From: Paroedura picta
Lineage: Eukaryota; Chordata; Lepidosauria; Squamata; Gekkonidae
DNA: 64,000 bases
Assembly: GCF_049243985.1 (NCBI RefSeq)
Contig: NC_135380.1
Coordinates: forward strand, 23,670,501-23,734,500
Direction: 5' to 3'
The notes beneath the pieces are model-generated. The model saw only the letters and a program-made list of their open reading frames with translations, was not told where the DNA came from and made no database searches. Within the stretch, counting starts at the first letter, position 1. Each line of letters opens with the position of its first letter. This document shows, piece after piece, positions 1-11,600 of the stretch. Both the position numbers and the translations under genes were made by a program.

Positions 1-1487
1 CAGGGATGAAGAGTCTTGAAACATCTTCACTTTGAACAAACCTCTTCTGTCCTCGTATCTGGCCGTATTGAGATCTGTGTGTTTCAAAACCTTGCACAGA
101 ATTTTCTCCCAACATAATTTGTCCCTGTGAAAAATCATGACCTGTCTCACAGAATGTTTTTAAAAGGTTCAAGCAGGGAGAGTTTCCAAATGTCCTAGTG
201 CTGATGACTTTTTTTTCCTAGCATGGAAATAAAGAGGGAATGCTTTGTTCCCATGCTCAGCAGCTATGTGCCAGGCTCCTGTTAGAAGTGCAAGAGCTGG
301 ATCCGGGAAAAGGTAGCTTTGTCGCATACCAGATTTGCTTTCTTCTGGCTTTTGATCCCATTTGCACTCTTCTGGCTTTTGTAGTAGTTTAACTCCAGGA
401 TACGGAGAATTATAGACCAATGAAAATGCTGAAATTCCCTTTGCAAAATCAGCCCTTGCCCTCCTTTGGAACAAAAATTTCCATTGCCAGACTTCCCTGG
501 GAAAAAAAGAAATGATTGTAAAACCAGCCAATAGTATAGATGCTCCATAGCAGACCTGTGATTTGATACTTATAGCCTTGATTTCCAAAATTGATTTAAC
601 TTTAATTGCTTGTCCTTGGATGCATTACAACAAAGGACTTTTGGAAAGCACTGCTTGTTTGGCCTCTATTATAGCAACAAAGAAAAACAGCACAGTCCAT
701 CTGGCACCTTGCCTGGGGTGTAATGTTAAGAAGTCTATAAATATCTTGCATTTATATAGTGCCTTTTATCCACCATCCAAGATTTCAGAAAGCTCTGGAG
801 ATTGTTACATAGAATGCACTCAGATGGACTTAACTGTCCCATGCCTGAAATAGTGCCAGTGTTGGTGGAACATCTTGACTCTTTAACAGTTCACAAGAAT
901 ACAGGAAAACTATTTAAGAAGTAATCGAGCAGCATGGCAGATAGTTCCCATGAGGCCCCTTCAGCTGCTAAAGAACAAATAGGAATTTGTGCTACGGCTG
1001 TACAGCTAAAGTACCCTCTTAGGCCAGACAATTAGGGTGAAGGCAAAGCTCGGTGAAATTCTGTACTGAAAAAAGAAAAAAAAATTACAAAAATGCATAA
1101 ACATCATCCATATTTTGTTTCAAGGAAATCTGGGTCTTCCAACATCTATTTATGGAACTGTGTTAGAATAAAACTCTCTCAGATCTGAACCTGATTATTG
1201 ACCCTGGAAATGAGCCCTAAGTTTCAGGACCAAACTCTAGTTTAAAGAGTCCAACTTGAATTTTGCACTTGCCAGTCTACTGAATCTCCTTGCCTATCTT
1301 TGCAGTCCCAAGATGGCCATTCAAATGTGCTTCAGATTGCCTTTGCATTTGCCAGAATGCAAACCATGTTAGGCTTTTCAGCCTCGGATTCAGTATTGTT
1401 CCTTTTCTCCCATCTCTCGGACAAAATTTGGTCCATCCATTCCAAAAGGATGCCTGGAAAATTCACATCTGCTTTTCTGTCAGCTAG
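1..1487. other. Intergenic, nothing recognised
   Basis: No exon or RNA gene is recognised. Open frames here are short and show no family signature. Confidence 0.5.
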
Positions 1488-1556
1488 TTTGCTGGCAGGG
1501 GCTCATGGGAATTGTAGTCCATGGGCATCTGGAGGTCCACAGGTTGACTACCCCTG
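1488..1556 (+). mobile_element. Half copy of palindromic hAT-like MITE
   Basis: Only the right arm remains (TTTGCTGGCAGGGGCTCATG to GACTACCCCTG). AGCTAG flanks it on both sides. Confidence 0.75.
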
Positions 1557-1580
1557 AGCTAGAGTCCATTGTTCTTATTA

Positions 1581-1786
1581 GGGTTGGCAACTTCCAGATG
1601 GGGCCAGGAGAATTCCCACTATTACACCCCCAGACAATAGAGCTCATGCCCCTGGATAAAATGGCTGCTGTGGAGGGTAGACTCAACATTGTACCCTGCC
1701 GAGGTCCCTGCCCTCCTGAAACCCACCCTCCCCAGGCTTCACCCCAAAATTCTCCAGGTATTTCCCAACCCAGAGTTGGCAACCCT
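1581..1786 (-). repeat. gggttgcc-type interspersed repeat
   Basis: Starts GGGTTGGCAACTTCCAG and ends AGAGTTGGCAACCCT, giving inverted ends. Shares internal blocks (minus orientation) with copies at 25050, 29464, 31859 and 55512. Probably a non-autonomous DNA transposon; the family name is not known to me. Confidence 0.6.
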
Positions 1787-2002
1787 GATTTCATCCTTTG
1801 TGCAAACCAAATTACTGGTGTTCAGTCTGTGTAACTAGTGCTGTGTGTGTCTGGAACCCTCTTCTGGACCCAATGGCAGCAATGTGGTCCCCTTTGGCAG
1901 CCCATCCTGTTGCAACACGCACACCCCCAGGCCAAATTTGTCAAGTACTGTCGTTTTTGCTTCCATTGTCAGATGGCTGTATTTCACAAACTCTGCAATA
2001 TG

Positions 2003-2220
2003 TTGGATTATGCTAGATCTGTTGTTTGCATGATTCAAGAGCATATGAGGAATATCCTTCAGAGGACATTGGAGGAGATGTGTAGATAGTATAGATAGAA
2101 TAGAAACTTCCTGATATTTTTTCAAATAATCTCCTTCAGCATCATGATTGTATCTCTGAGCACACTTTCCCCCATCCCTTGCCAACTGGATGAATGCTGA
2201 ACAACAGTTAGACAGTTAGG

Positions 2221-2261
<41 letters not shown>

Positions 2262-2355
2262 ATACAAAGTTATTTCTCTTTGTAATTAAAACTATTTTAT
2301 TCTTTTAAACTGCCTGGTGATCTATACCTCTTTTCATATTTAAGCTCTGCCAACA
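2003..2355 (+). repeat. Unnamed repeat, copy 1
   Basis: Alignable by eye with 5355-5632: TGATTCAAGAGCATATGAGG, GAGATGTGTA, AACTTCCTGAT, ATCTCCTTCAG, GAACAACAGTTAG and the end ATACCTCTTTTCATATTTAA. A (TC)n tract interrupts it. Not a family I recognise. Confidence 0.6.
2223..2257 (+). repeat. (TC)n microsatellite
   Basis: About 35 bp of uninterrupted TC, inside the repeat at 2003-2355 and absent from its second copy. Confidence 0.95.
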
Positions 2356-2929
2356 CAGTAGCACACCTGTATGGCAACACTAACACCGATCTCGGGAGAT
2401 GTTAGAAGGTCCAGTTTGAGACACAGAAAATGTGGTACCTATTTAATCAGCTGTGCCAAAAGAGAGCTAACATTGTTCTGTCATGGCGGAGCAGAAGGAA
2501 TTAAGTCTTGATGTTGATGTTGGCATGGTTAACATTTCCTGTTAGATTTCCACTACCCAATCCTAATTAGTGGAAGCAGCATCCACAGAGCCATTCAAGG
2601 GCTGGATATTGGATCATCCTGAATTTTATAAGAGTAAATGTACCAGAGATACGTGTTGCAGTTTGTTTGCTTGATGACTTTTTGTCCAGCAGTTGCAAAA
2701 CCTTGGTGCCTCAAACTCCAGACTAGAGACAAGCATTCCCACACATAGGGAAATGCTGTCCCATCCAGCAACTTCCAGCACATTCCTAAACAGAGTTGTG
2801 CTTTCTTAACCCTATTAGCTTCAATGAATTTAGAAATGATTACTCCACTTCAGTGCCTATTACTCTCAGCAGTGTCCATAATCATTTCAGGGGGAAAAAC
2901 AATTGTATAAGAGGGTTCTTCTGAACCTT
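2356..2929. other. Intergenic, nothing recognised
   Basis: No exon, RNA gene or named repeat is seen. Confidence 0.45.
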
Positions 2930-3402
2930 TCTCCATATGTCTTGGAGACCAAGACATATGAAGAAAGGTTGGGGGAGCTTGGCCTGTTTAGCCGAGAGAG
3001 GAGACGACTGAGAGGGGATCTGATAACCATTTTCAATTATTTAAAAGGGTGCCATATGGAGGAGGGAGCAGAATTGTTCTCTCTTGCCCCAGAGGGACAG
3101 ACCAGAACGAATGGGATGAAATTAATTCAAAAGAAATTCCATCTAAACATCCGGAAGAAGTTCCTGACAGTTAGAGCGGTTTCTTGGTGGAAAAGGCTTC
3201 CTCAGGAGGTGGTGGTTTCTCCATCTTTGGAAATTTTTTAACAGAGGCTAGATAGCCATCTGACGGAGAGGCTGATTCTGTGAAGGCAAAGGGGTGGCAG
3301 GTTAGAGTAGATGAGCGATTCGGATGTGAGTGTCCTGCATAGTGCAGGGGGTTGGATTGGATGGCCCATGAGGTCCCTTCCAACTGTATGATTCTATGAA
3401 TA
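2930..3402 (+). mobile_element. CR1-type LINE, 5'-truncated 3' end
   Basis: Contains the end of a CR1 reverse transcriptase frame: RLGELGLFSRERRRLRGDLI, ELFSLAPEGQTRTNGMK, FLTVRAVSWWKRLPQEVV. The CR1-like tail GGGTTGGATTGG...CCTTCCAACTGTATGATTCT follows. Confidence 0.85.
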
Positions 3403-5354
3403 TGCTAGAGCTGGTGCCTGAGCCCTTTTCAGTGCTACATGGTTTCCTGTTGCTTGGGCCCCTGGTTTGCATTGCCTGCTCCTTAAATTAATTTAAATAA
3501 AACGGTAGAGGATAGACTGCCTGCAAATATTTTTTATTAAATCCTTGGAGGGTATCAATGCCAAGGATGATCCTCTGGAAACATGTTGGTGTGTCTTGAG
3601 CTCTGTGTTTCTATCTGTTTCTCCTAAACATGTATCTAAATGTTTAACTAACTGAACCTTTTCTCTGTTGAACCTGATCATGTGATAAGCAAGGCTATCT
3701 GCCTTAAGTCCAGGCCAGATGGTAGATTCCCATATATTTTACATTGGAATGCCAGTGTCCTGCTTCAGTTGGACTTCTCTCATGTAAAAATCTTGACCTC
3801 TGTCTTCCCATACTCTGTCTTGATTTAGTGTGTGTGTGTCTTTACTAAGACCGTTTATGCACTGGGAACTTCACTGCCCCAGCTCCTGTGCAGGAGCACA
3901 AATCAGGGGCAGATGAGGTGCACCGGGCCAGATGCTCCCCTGTGTGGGTCCAGGAAGAGGTGGGGCAACCTGCCACGACTAAAACTCCAGCCTGCAGACG
4001 GGCATGAAACCTCCAGTGTGCAAACAGTCTAAGGGAGAATTGTTTTACCCAATTATCATTAACCATCTTAGCTATAGGAGGCACCAAAAACGCACGAAAG
4101 CCACATGAATCTTGAAAACTAATTTTATCAAAGGGCAAATTCTCTAAGCAATTTCTGTATAAATTACTGGGCTACTTTTGACCATACTTTTCATTAAGGC
4201 TTACATGGAACTTCAGATGTTGTATCTTTGGAGGCTTCTTTATCACCTTACATGTAGAAAGTGGATGCATAAATGGATTGTTTACAGCTCTTGTAGTGCA
4301 TGGGTTGCTTTCCTGTTGTGTTTATCAGAAATTAAGCTGCACCTTGGGCATCATCAAGTTGAATTTTCAACATTACTTGTTTTTTTAAATAGTTAACTAA
4401 CAAGCATGCCTTATTTTCCTTCTGTTGCACAGTATTTGACACCCATTCTTAATTTATAGAGATTTCTTTATAACCTTCTCTATTGTACTTCAATAGTTCT
4501 TTGCCTCATTCCCTTTCCCTTATGTCTTTTTCTACCTGTGTGTATTTCTCACTCTAAATCTCAACTATACAAAAAAAATCCACAATGCTTAAACATCAGT
4601 TATATCTTTCTGAGTCCCCTCTAAAATAGGTTTCATGTTGATACGCTGTTTCTCAAATTAGTCACAGGTTTGGTTTAATGGATTCTTTTCCTCAAAACAA
4701 ACCTGCTGCCAAAATCTGCTTCTCTTTTTCTGTGCACTATTCTCCAATTCGGGGCGTTTGTCTTGCCGAGTCCCCTGTAAGTACAGAAGGCACAACCTTA
4801 GAGGGATTATCTCTCTGTTGACTGCACTTGGTCAGCACACTCAGAAAAAGATAAAAGGTGATTTTAAATATCAGATTAATTGCATTTATCTGCTAGCAGT
4901 CCCATAGTAGTCCTATGCCTGCAAACTCCATCAATTGTTGCCCTTTGTACTTACATGTGGTTCTTGGTCTCTTAAGCTACAGACAGAACTGACAGGTTTC
5001 TTACCGCTGACCTCTTAGGTTAAACTTTAACACCAGGAACTCGTAGACTTACTTGCCAGTTTTCCTTGAGGGTTCTGATCAATTTTGCTGACAAAAAGCA
5101 TTAGGATTCGGGCCTCATAGCTACACAAGAATATCAAAACATCACTCCTGTTGTGCCCTCCTGGGGTACAAATTAATCTCAGTAGCTGATTTGAGGTTCT
5201 CTAGATTTTTTTCACTGTGTCCTTGAAAACGCTACAGTTTCCTGGAAGTTTCTGAGTAGTTCTCTCACAAAAAAAGATTAGTAGATTAGAAGCCCATGAT
5301 CTAAAGAACTTGGAAACAAGTTACCTGAACCCAAGAGACTTTCAGACTGTTGGT
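3403..5354. other. Intergenic, nothing recognised
   Basis: AT-rich stretch without recognisable exons, RNA genes or named repeats. Confidence 0.45.
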
Positions 5355-5632
5355 ATATTCAAGATCTATAGTGTACATGATTCAAAAGCATGTGAAGAAT
5401 ACACTACAGGAGGGCATTGTATGAGATGTGTATTTAGCATAGCAAAAATAGAAACCTCCTGATTTGCCCCTCACATAATCCCCTTCAGTATCCTGATTGG
5501 CTCATTTGGAGGCTTCCTGCTACTTTGAGCACACCTCTACCTCCAGAACAGACAGAATGAATGTAGAACAACAGTTAGCAACCTGGTGTTTTATACCTCT
5601 TTGAATATTTAAACTCTGCCGACAGAGATGTG
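5355..5632 (+). repeat. Unnamed repeat, copy 2
   Basis: Second copy of the 2003-2355 element: TGATTCAAAAGCATGTGAAG, GAGATGTGTA, AACCTCCTGAT, TCCCCTTCAGTA, GAACAACAGTTAG, ATACCTCTTTGAATATTTAA. Confidence 0.6.
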
Positions 5633-7920
5633 CCCCCAAATTGTACTACATGGAAAGATGCTTTCAAAACAGAGGTGATTTCCAAACCAGTTTGTATTTT
5701 AACTTGGGGTTACATGTCAGCTTTACCATTGGGCTAGCCAATGTAAGTCCCTGGTATTGAGACTAAACAGCTCATTGGATCCACGCCAAAACTGCTGAGT
5801 CTGGATTTAATGGAACAATGTTACATTTCCAGCCACCATCAATGAAGCATTGAAAATAATGTCTTAGTTTTTTGCAAGCGCCACAGTTACTTCTGTTTGA
5901 TGGAACCACTTAACCACAATGGAACCCAATGTTATATTTTGAAAGTTACAGTAACCTAGAAAGATAATTCACCTTTGGAAACTGCAGCTGCAAAGAGAAT
6001 GAAGGCTGACACTGGAACAGCATGTAAAGTCTCAGTTTTAAACAGAGTTTAAACAGAGTTTAAAACAGAGACACAAACATAGTTTTCTCTAAATATTGGT
6101 ACATCTTCTCCACTTTTCTGAGCACTGAGATATCCCAGGGGAAGCACTTGTCTCGGTTCATTCCCTTTGGAGGACAGAGCTCCAGAGACTTGTAGGTTTT
6201 TTGTAGTATCTGGTTATTTACAAATACACAAGCAAAGCACAGCAGGAGAAAACTGGCACTCCTAAAGAGTAGCACATCCACTACTCATCTGAGATTTGAG
6301 AGAGAAAACCCAAGTTCCTGCTCCCTCAAGATGCTTCCACCAACTCACAGCAGGGTCTGTCTGCTGCTCTGCCTGTCTTTTTCAGTATCCAAGTGCTGTT
6401 TCTTTATGCAAAAGTGCACACCTTGCTCCTCATTTCAGATGGGAAGGGGAGTGTCTTCTTCTCAATCCCTTGACAGGTGAGGAGAGCCATCTCCTCACAA
6501 TTAAGACTGACTGAGGTAAGGTAATATCTCCAGTGTTAAGAAATTTAGTCATTCCTTTTGTCATGGCTACTGGCTTCCTCCAAGCATGCCACAAGGTCAC
6601 AGGATTCACAGAAATGAGATGCCAAGTTCAGAATCAATTAGGCATTTGATCAGATGGACACCTTAGCTGTTAGATGGATGCCATCTAGGAAATTTAATCC
6701 ACCAATGCCTTGAAATTAATCAGAGTGTAAGGGCACGGCTCCATTATTGTATGACCAGTTTCTTGTGGGACTTGCACAGGAGAACATTGTAGTAGATTGT
6801 TATTTGCATTATCTCAGGAAGGGGTTCTCTGTCTCTGTGTGGAGAGTTTCTGCTTCATGCGGCATGCATCTACAATGCACATATGAGACAAATGCAATGT
6901 TTGGCACCACACTGTCGTATAACCACAGCCAACGTGTTAGCCAACCACAGTAGTGAGGCAATTGTAACTCTGACGCTATTGTCACATGCTGTTACCAAAT
7001 AACCTCTGCCCTGAATATTCACTCTGTTCCTGTTGAAGGAGAAACCAGTTTCAACCTCAGTGACCTCATCAATAAGCCATGAATTTGGGCCACTGGCCTA
7101 GAAAAATTCCATGCAACCCATGCAGGTAACAACTCTGAGCTCTCACATGTTCTGAGAGCCAAATGCAGAAATAGTTCCAGTGGTTTCTGTGTGGAGGCCG
7201 TAATGTGAAGACCCAGTATGATGGGAGTGGCTGTTGGAGCCATCCTGCCAGTTGTTAGCCTGCTGGAGCTCTTTGAACTGACCTACCTCTTAGCCTGCTC
7301 TCCAGGTTCTTTACAGTTCAGTTTGGCATGCCCAGACTGAGCTATGTATGAAACAGGAAGACCTGGGTTCAAATCTTACCCTGAACATAGTAGACGGCCC
7401 TAGTTCAGTCTCGGTCTCAGTCCTCCATCGGCAATACAGGGACAATAAGAACCACCATTCAGGGCTGTTGGGAATATTTTATTGCTGTTATTTATAGTGC
7501 CTTTCTCACTGAGACTCACTGAGGATCAAACAGTATACAACATAGCATAACATGTATACAAACAGCACAATAACATGAGAGATCTAATGAACTGTGCAAT
7601 AGGACCAGGATTACAAAAATAAGAAATGCTGAGGGGGGGGGGGGAGTATCAGGCTTGAGATGCCAATCAATGCAGATAATAGAATTTCAGAATTAGATCA
7701 TAATGCAGTAAGAACATAACACACTCAATAAACAGATAATGCATGCGATAAGAACAGCACAGGCTACCATCCTGGCAAGTCGCTGCCAGATTCAATAGAC
7801 AATATTGACCTTTAGATCCCTGCACCAACTTAGTATAAAGCAGCTGATGGGACAAGTGCTTTCTCAGAACCATTAAATTAAAATCACATAAAGAAAATAA
7901 ATTACATAAATAATCTTGGG
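5633..7920. other. Intergenic, nothing firmly recognised
   Basis: No exon found. A diverged tRNA-SINE-like scrap may lie near 7330-7460 (GACCTGGGTTCAAATC). G-run at 7633-7644. Confidence 0.4.
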
Positions 7921-8075
7921 AAATATTTAAACAGAGGCTGATTCTGTGAAGGTTCAAGGGGGTGGCAGGTTACAGCGGATGAGCTTTAGGGTTGTGAGTG
8001 TCCTGCATTGTGCAGGGGGTTGGACTAGATGACCCAGGAGGTGCCTTCCAACACTGTGCTTCCATGATTCTAAAT
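7921..8075 (+). mobile_element. CR1-type LINE tail
   Basis: AACAGAGGCTGATTCTGTGA, then GTGCAGGGGGTTGGACTAGA and CCATGATTCT; same 3' consensus as the copy at 2930. Confidence 0.8.
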
Positions 8076-8160
8076 CTCTATTGGACTTAAAGGTGCCATC
8101 GGACTCACATTTCGTTGAGCTACTTCAGACCAACACGGCTGCCCACTTGAATAAATAAAA
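8076..8160 (+). repeat. Retroelement tail (TTCAGACCAACACGGCT type)
   Basis: GGACTTAAAGGTGCCATCGG then CTTCAGACCAACACGGCTGC. The same tail occurs at 35740-35795. Widespread in reptiles; its class is uncertain to me. Confidence 0.6.
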
Positions 8161-8484
8161 TAAGGCAGCCATCAGTGCATATTAGATCAAAGGCGGGTGG
8201 ACTTGCCACGGGCTCTCCCGTGTTTGCGCCCCTTGACAAAAAACGGGCTCGCGTCCCTTTAAGGTGGGATCGCTCCAGGAACCACAGCTCCCAGAACCCC
8301 TCGCGGGACGAGCCTGAAAAATCTGCACCCTCCTTCCTCGAGCTGCCGGCCAAAGCTCTCCGCCAACCGGGAGCGCATATTACGCGGAAGTAGGCGGTGC
8401 CTAACGGTCGAGCCAATGAAAGCCGCGGCCGATTCAGTCTCGGGGCGGGAGAGCGGGCCGAGGCGGCTGGCTGGCGGAGGGGCC

Positions 8485-8495
8485 AAGATGGCGGC
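8485..8495 (+). promoter_or_regulatory. YY1-like motif over the LMAN2L start codon
   Basis: AAGATGGCGGC matches the YY1 consensus, with the initiator ATG at 8488-8490 inside it. This arrangement is common in TATA-less housekeeping promoters. Confidence 0.55.
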
Positions 8496-8644
8496 GGGAG
8501 GGGGCGCCGCCGCGGAATCCCGGCGCAGGCGGTGGCGCGAGACGGCGCTGGGCGTCCTGCTGCAGCTTCTGCTGTGGGCGGCGCCGGCCGAGCAGATGGA
8601 GGAGTATCTGAAGCGGGAGCACTCGCTCGCCAAGCCTTATCAGG
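8488..8644 (+). CDS. LMAN2L: LMAN2L exon 1
   Basis: Encodes the signal peptide and the start of the lectin domain (MEEYLKREHSLAKPYQ), ending phase 1 at a GTGAGC donor. It lies inside the CpG island. Confidence 0.93.
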
Positions 8645-11600
8645 GTGAGCGGTGGCCAGGCTGGAACGCCCCCTCCACCCGGTGCCTGCCCGTCGGGGGC
8701 TCTGCACCACCCCGGGTTCTGGTTCCCCCCGGTAGACCGGTGCCTGCGTGCCCTGCACGTTTCTCCCAACCGGGGTGGGAGGGCTTCCGCTGGGTTGGAC
8801 GTCTTGCTCGTGCGGCGGGAAGTGCCGTCAAGTCGCAGTGGATTCATGTTCGCATTGCGCGCCTGGCCTTGCATGGTGGCCTCCCATCCAAATGCGAACT
8901 AGGGTCGACCTTGCTTAGCTTCCAGGGTCGGGCTTGCCTGAGCCATTCGGGTCAGGGTTTCTCGTGAGTGCAGCGCTTTCAAGGTGCAAAGCCCCGCTGC
9001 CCTTGAAGATCAGCTCTTCCTGGTCTTTCTGCAACTTCACCTGTTGAATTTCTGCACCCAAGTTGCCCTTCTGGGGCCATGAAGGATGGGACCCCCAAGT
9101 CAGGCTGCTTATTACAACATTGCTTCGAAACGAAGTGTTTTGCTTTTCCTTTGTAAATGTACATGGCCATCTTTCATACTGGAGAAGGGGGGGGAGCAGT
9201 TCTGTGTCCTTCAAAAATCAAGTCTGTTTCTGTGTCCCCTCCTCATTGTTTATGGCTCCCATTCTGAGGTCTGTGATGAACTGTTGGTGACTGTTTTGAT
9301 GCGTGGAAGACCTCTGCCTTACGTGTCTGTTCTTCCACAATGCAGGTGTAGGCTCTTCCAGCTCTTCTCTGTGGGAACTCATGGGCAATGCCATGGTTAT
9401 GACCCAGTTCGTGCGCCTTACTCCTGATGTTCAGAGCAAGCAGGGAGCTGTCTGGAACAGGGTGGTAAGACTTGCGCCTCTTCTTTCTCACCTGCCATTG
9501 GGTCCTGGGAATTCATTACAGCAAAGATAATTGGCTTACATTTTTTTGCCTGGTGGTGGTGATGTTATCTTATGTGAAATGAAGGCAGTGAAGGGTGGGG
9601 CTGCTCCCATTAGGACTCTGAAGTTCCTTTGGGGAATGAGATGTATGTATGAAGAACGTTAGATGTGTAGGAAAGCATGTCTGCTGGCTTAGTGAATCTG
9701 AACAAGGTTGTTTGGGATCCTTTGGTTGCAGGAGCCATGTGCATGATCTGTAAGTAAGAAATCCCATGTCATGGAGTGAATGGCCCAGGCTAGGCTGATC
9801 TCATCAGACCTTAGAAGCTAAGTAGGGTCAGCTGTGGTTAGTACTTGGCTGGGATGCCTCCAAGGAAGTTCAAGGTTGCTACATAGAGGCAGGCAATGGC
9901 AGACCACATCTCTTGCCTGGCAAACCCTTTGGGGTCCTACATAGTACAGGGGGTTGGACTAGATGACCCCGGAGGTACCTTCCAACTCTGTGATTGGATG
10001 GCTGTGACTTGAAGGCACTTTCTACTTCCACCAAGAAAGCCTGTTTGGAGGACTCTGCAAATGTGTTTGATTTATGCTGAGGAGCTCAGATTCAGTGGGC
10101 ATCTGATTTCCCCTGCAAACAGTAAACTTGGTTTCAGATGGGGTGGTTTAAACGGTCATCAGTGGATTTTTGGGGGGTTTTTTAAAGCTAATATCTTTAT
10201 ACACAACATTTAGGACAGGATACATTAAAGTGCTGTGCATGGTTCTCCCTCCCTCCCTCCCTTGATTACAGTGTATGGAAAAGTCACATGTGTATGTTGA
10301 TGACTGTGTGGGTGAAGAGCCACCATTATGGTTGTGCTGCAGGGTAGCAAGCTAGCCTGATACCATCAGATCTTTAAAGCTAATCAGGGTTGGCCCTCAG
10401 TTCTTGGATGGGAGCCTACAATGGAAGTCCAGAGTTGCTACACAGAGACAGGCAACAGCAAACCCACCTCTTAGCTTGAAAATCCTTTGAGGTTGTTACA
10501 TGGGGGCTGCAACTGGATGGCACTTTCCAAGAATATTAGCTGTGAGTGTGCATGGGGTGTGTGTGTGCAGGGATTAGATAGTAGTTGTCCTCCTGGGGGG
10601 AATTATTTCTTAACTTGGGGCTGCATCTTGGCAGAGCTTTTTCCAGTATACCAGTTAGAATCGTAATTGTTCTATTGCAGGGTTAGTCGAACTGCGGCCC
10701 TCCAGATCTCCATGGATTACAATTCCCATGAGCCCCTGCCCACGAATGCTGGCAGGGGCTCATGTGAACTGTAGTCCATGGACATCTGGAGGGCCGCCGT
10801 TTGACTACCCCTGTTCTATTGTATCCGTCTGGCTCTGATTCTCATGCTAGAGACTTGAGCCATTTTGATTCTTGAGTTACTGAATATCTTGACAGGTTTT
10901 GAACTTATTCAGTTAGCCACATTTGGCAAGTGAGCATGATGACTCTCAGAATGCTCTTCCTGGAGCATGTGACATGGATGCCTTACAACCCAGTGTGAAA
11001 GTGAGCTTCCTAGAAGGATTTTGGCTGAACTACCCAGCCACAGTTTTTCTCTTGATAAACTGTACTAATTTCAGAACCAGCAGTGTCCATGAACAGCCTG
11101 GTTGCCCTTGCATATTTCGGAGAAGAAAACCATCTCAGCTGATAAGGACTGATTTGGTGGAACCAAGCGTATGTCATTCATGAGCTGTCTGAATGGGTGG
11201 GTGGCTGAACAACTCTCCTGAATGCCCTGTAACATTTTTTCCTGCTTGTTTGGTCACCTTGCGGCTGAAGCATTGTGGGGCTATTAATTATCCTTGAGAG
11301 GCAAAAGAGAAGGCGTCTTAATGGTGAGATGGAAGGGCAGGATACAGGCTTCGTGAGCAGGTTGGAATTTCCAGCTAATTGCTCTATTGTTGGTTCTTTA
11401 CGCTCGGGTGGATGAGCTCCTTCGTTAAATGAATGCTAATCCTTTGTTTTTATTTATGTGTACAATTCCCTGAAATCTTAATAAGGCCAATGGAGATTAA
11501 TTACTGTATCTTGGATTCTAAATATAGCTCGCTTGGCAGGAGAGTTCTGCAGCGGTTGGCAGGAGGCATTGCAGGAGTGCAGTGTGTAGCTTGGTTCCTC

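Larger units (their letters stand above)
8180..8830. promoter_or_regulatory. CpG-island promoter of LMAN2L
   Basis: CpG-dense, TATA-less stretch around exon 1, unlike the AT-richer flanks. It holds GGGGCGGG boxes and an ETS-like GCGGAAG at about 8389. A partial ZNF143/Staf-like site lies at 8281-8299 (ACCACAGCTCCCAGAACCC). Long open frames on both strands here are by-products of GC richness. The transcription start cannot be placed exactly. Confidence 0.75.

Noticed and set aside
2903-3241. 112-residue plus-strand frame
   Set aside because: It encodes the end of a CR1 reverse transcriptase, a truncated LINE, not a host gene.
1-8000. Exons of the expected neighbour CNNM4 upstream of LMAN2L
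   Set aside because: No CBS or transmembrane-domain peptide is visible on either strand; the gene, if present, starts outside the window.
8120-8758. Long minus-strand frames at the LMAN2L promoter, hinting at a divergent gene
   Set aside because: They are arginine/proline/alanine-rich by-products of the CpG island, without domain signature or splice support.
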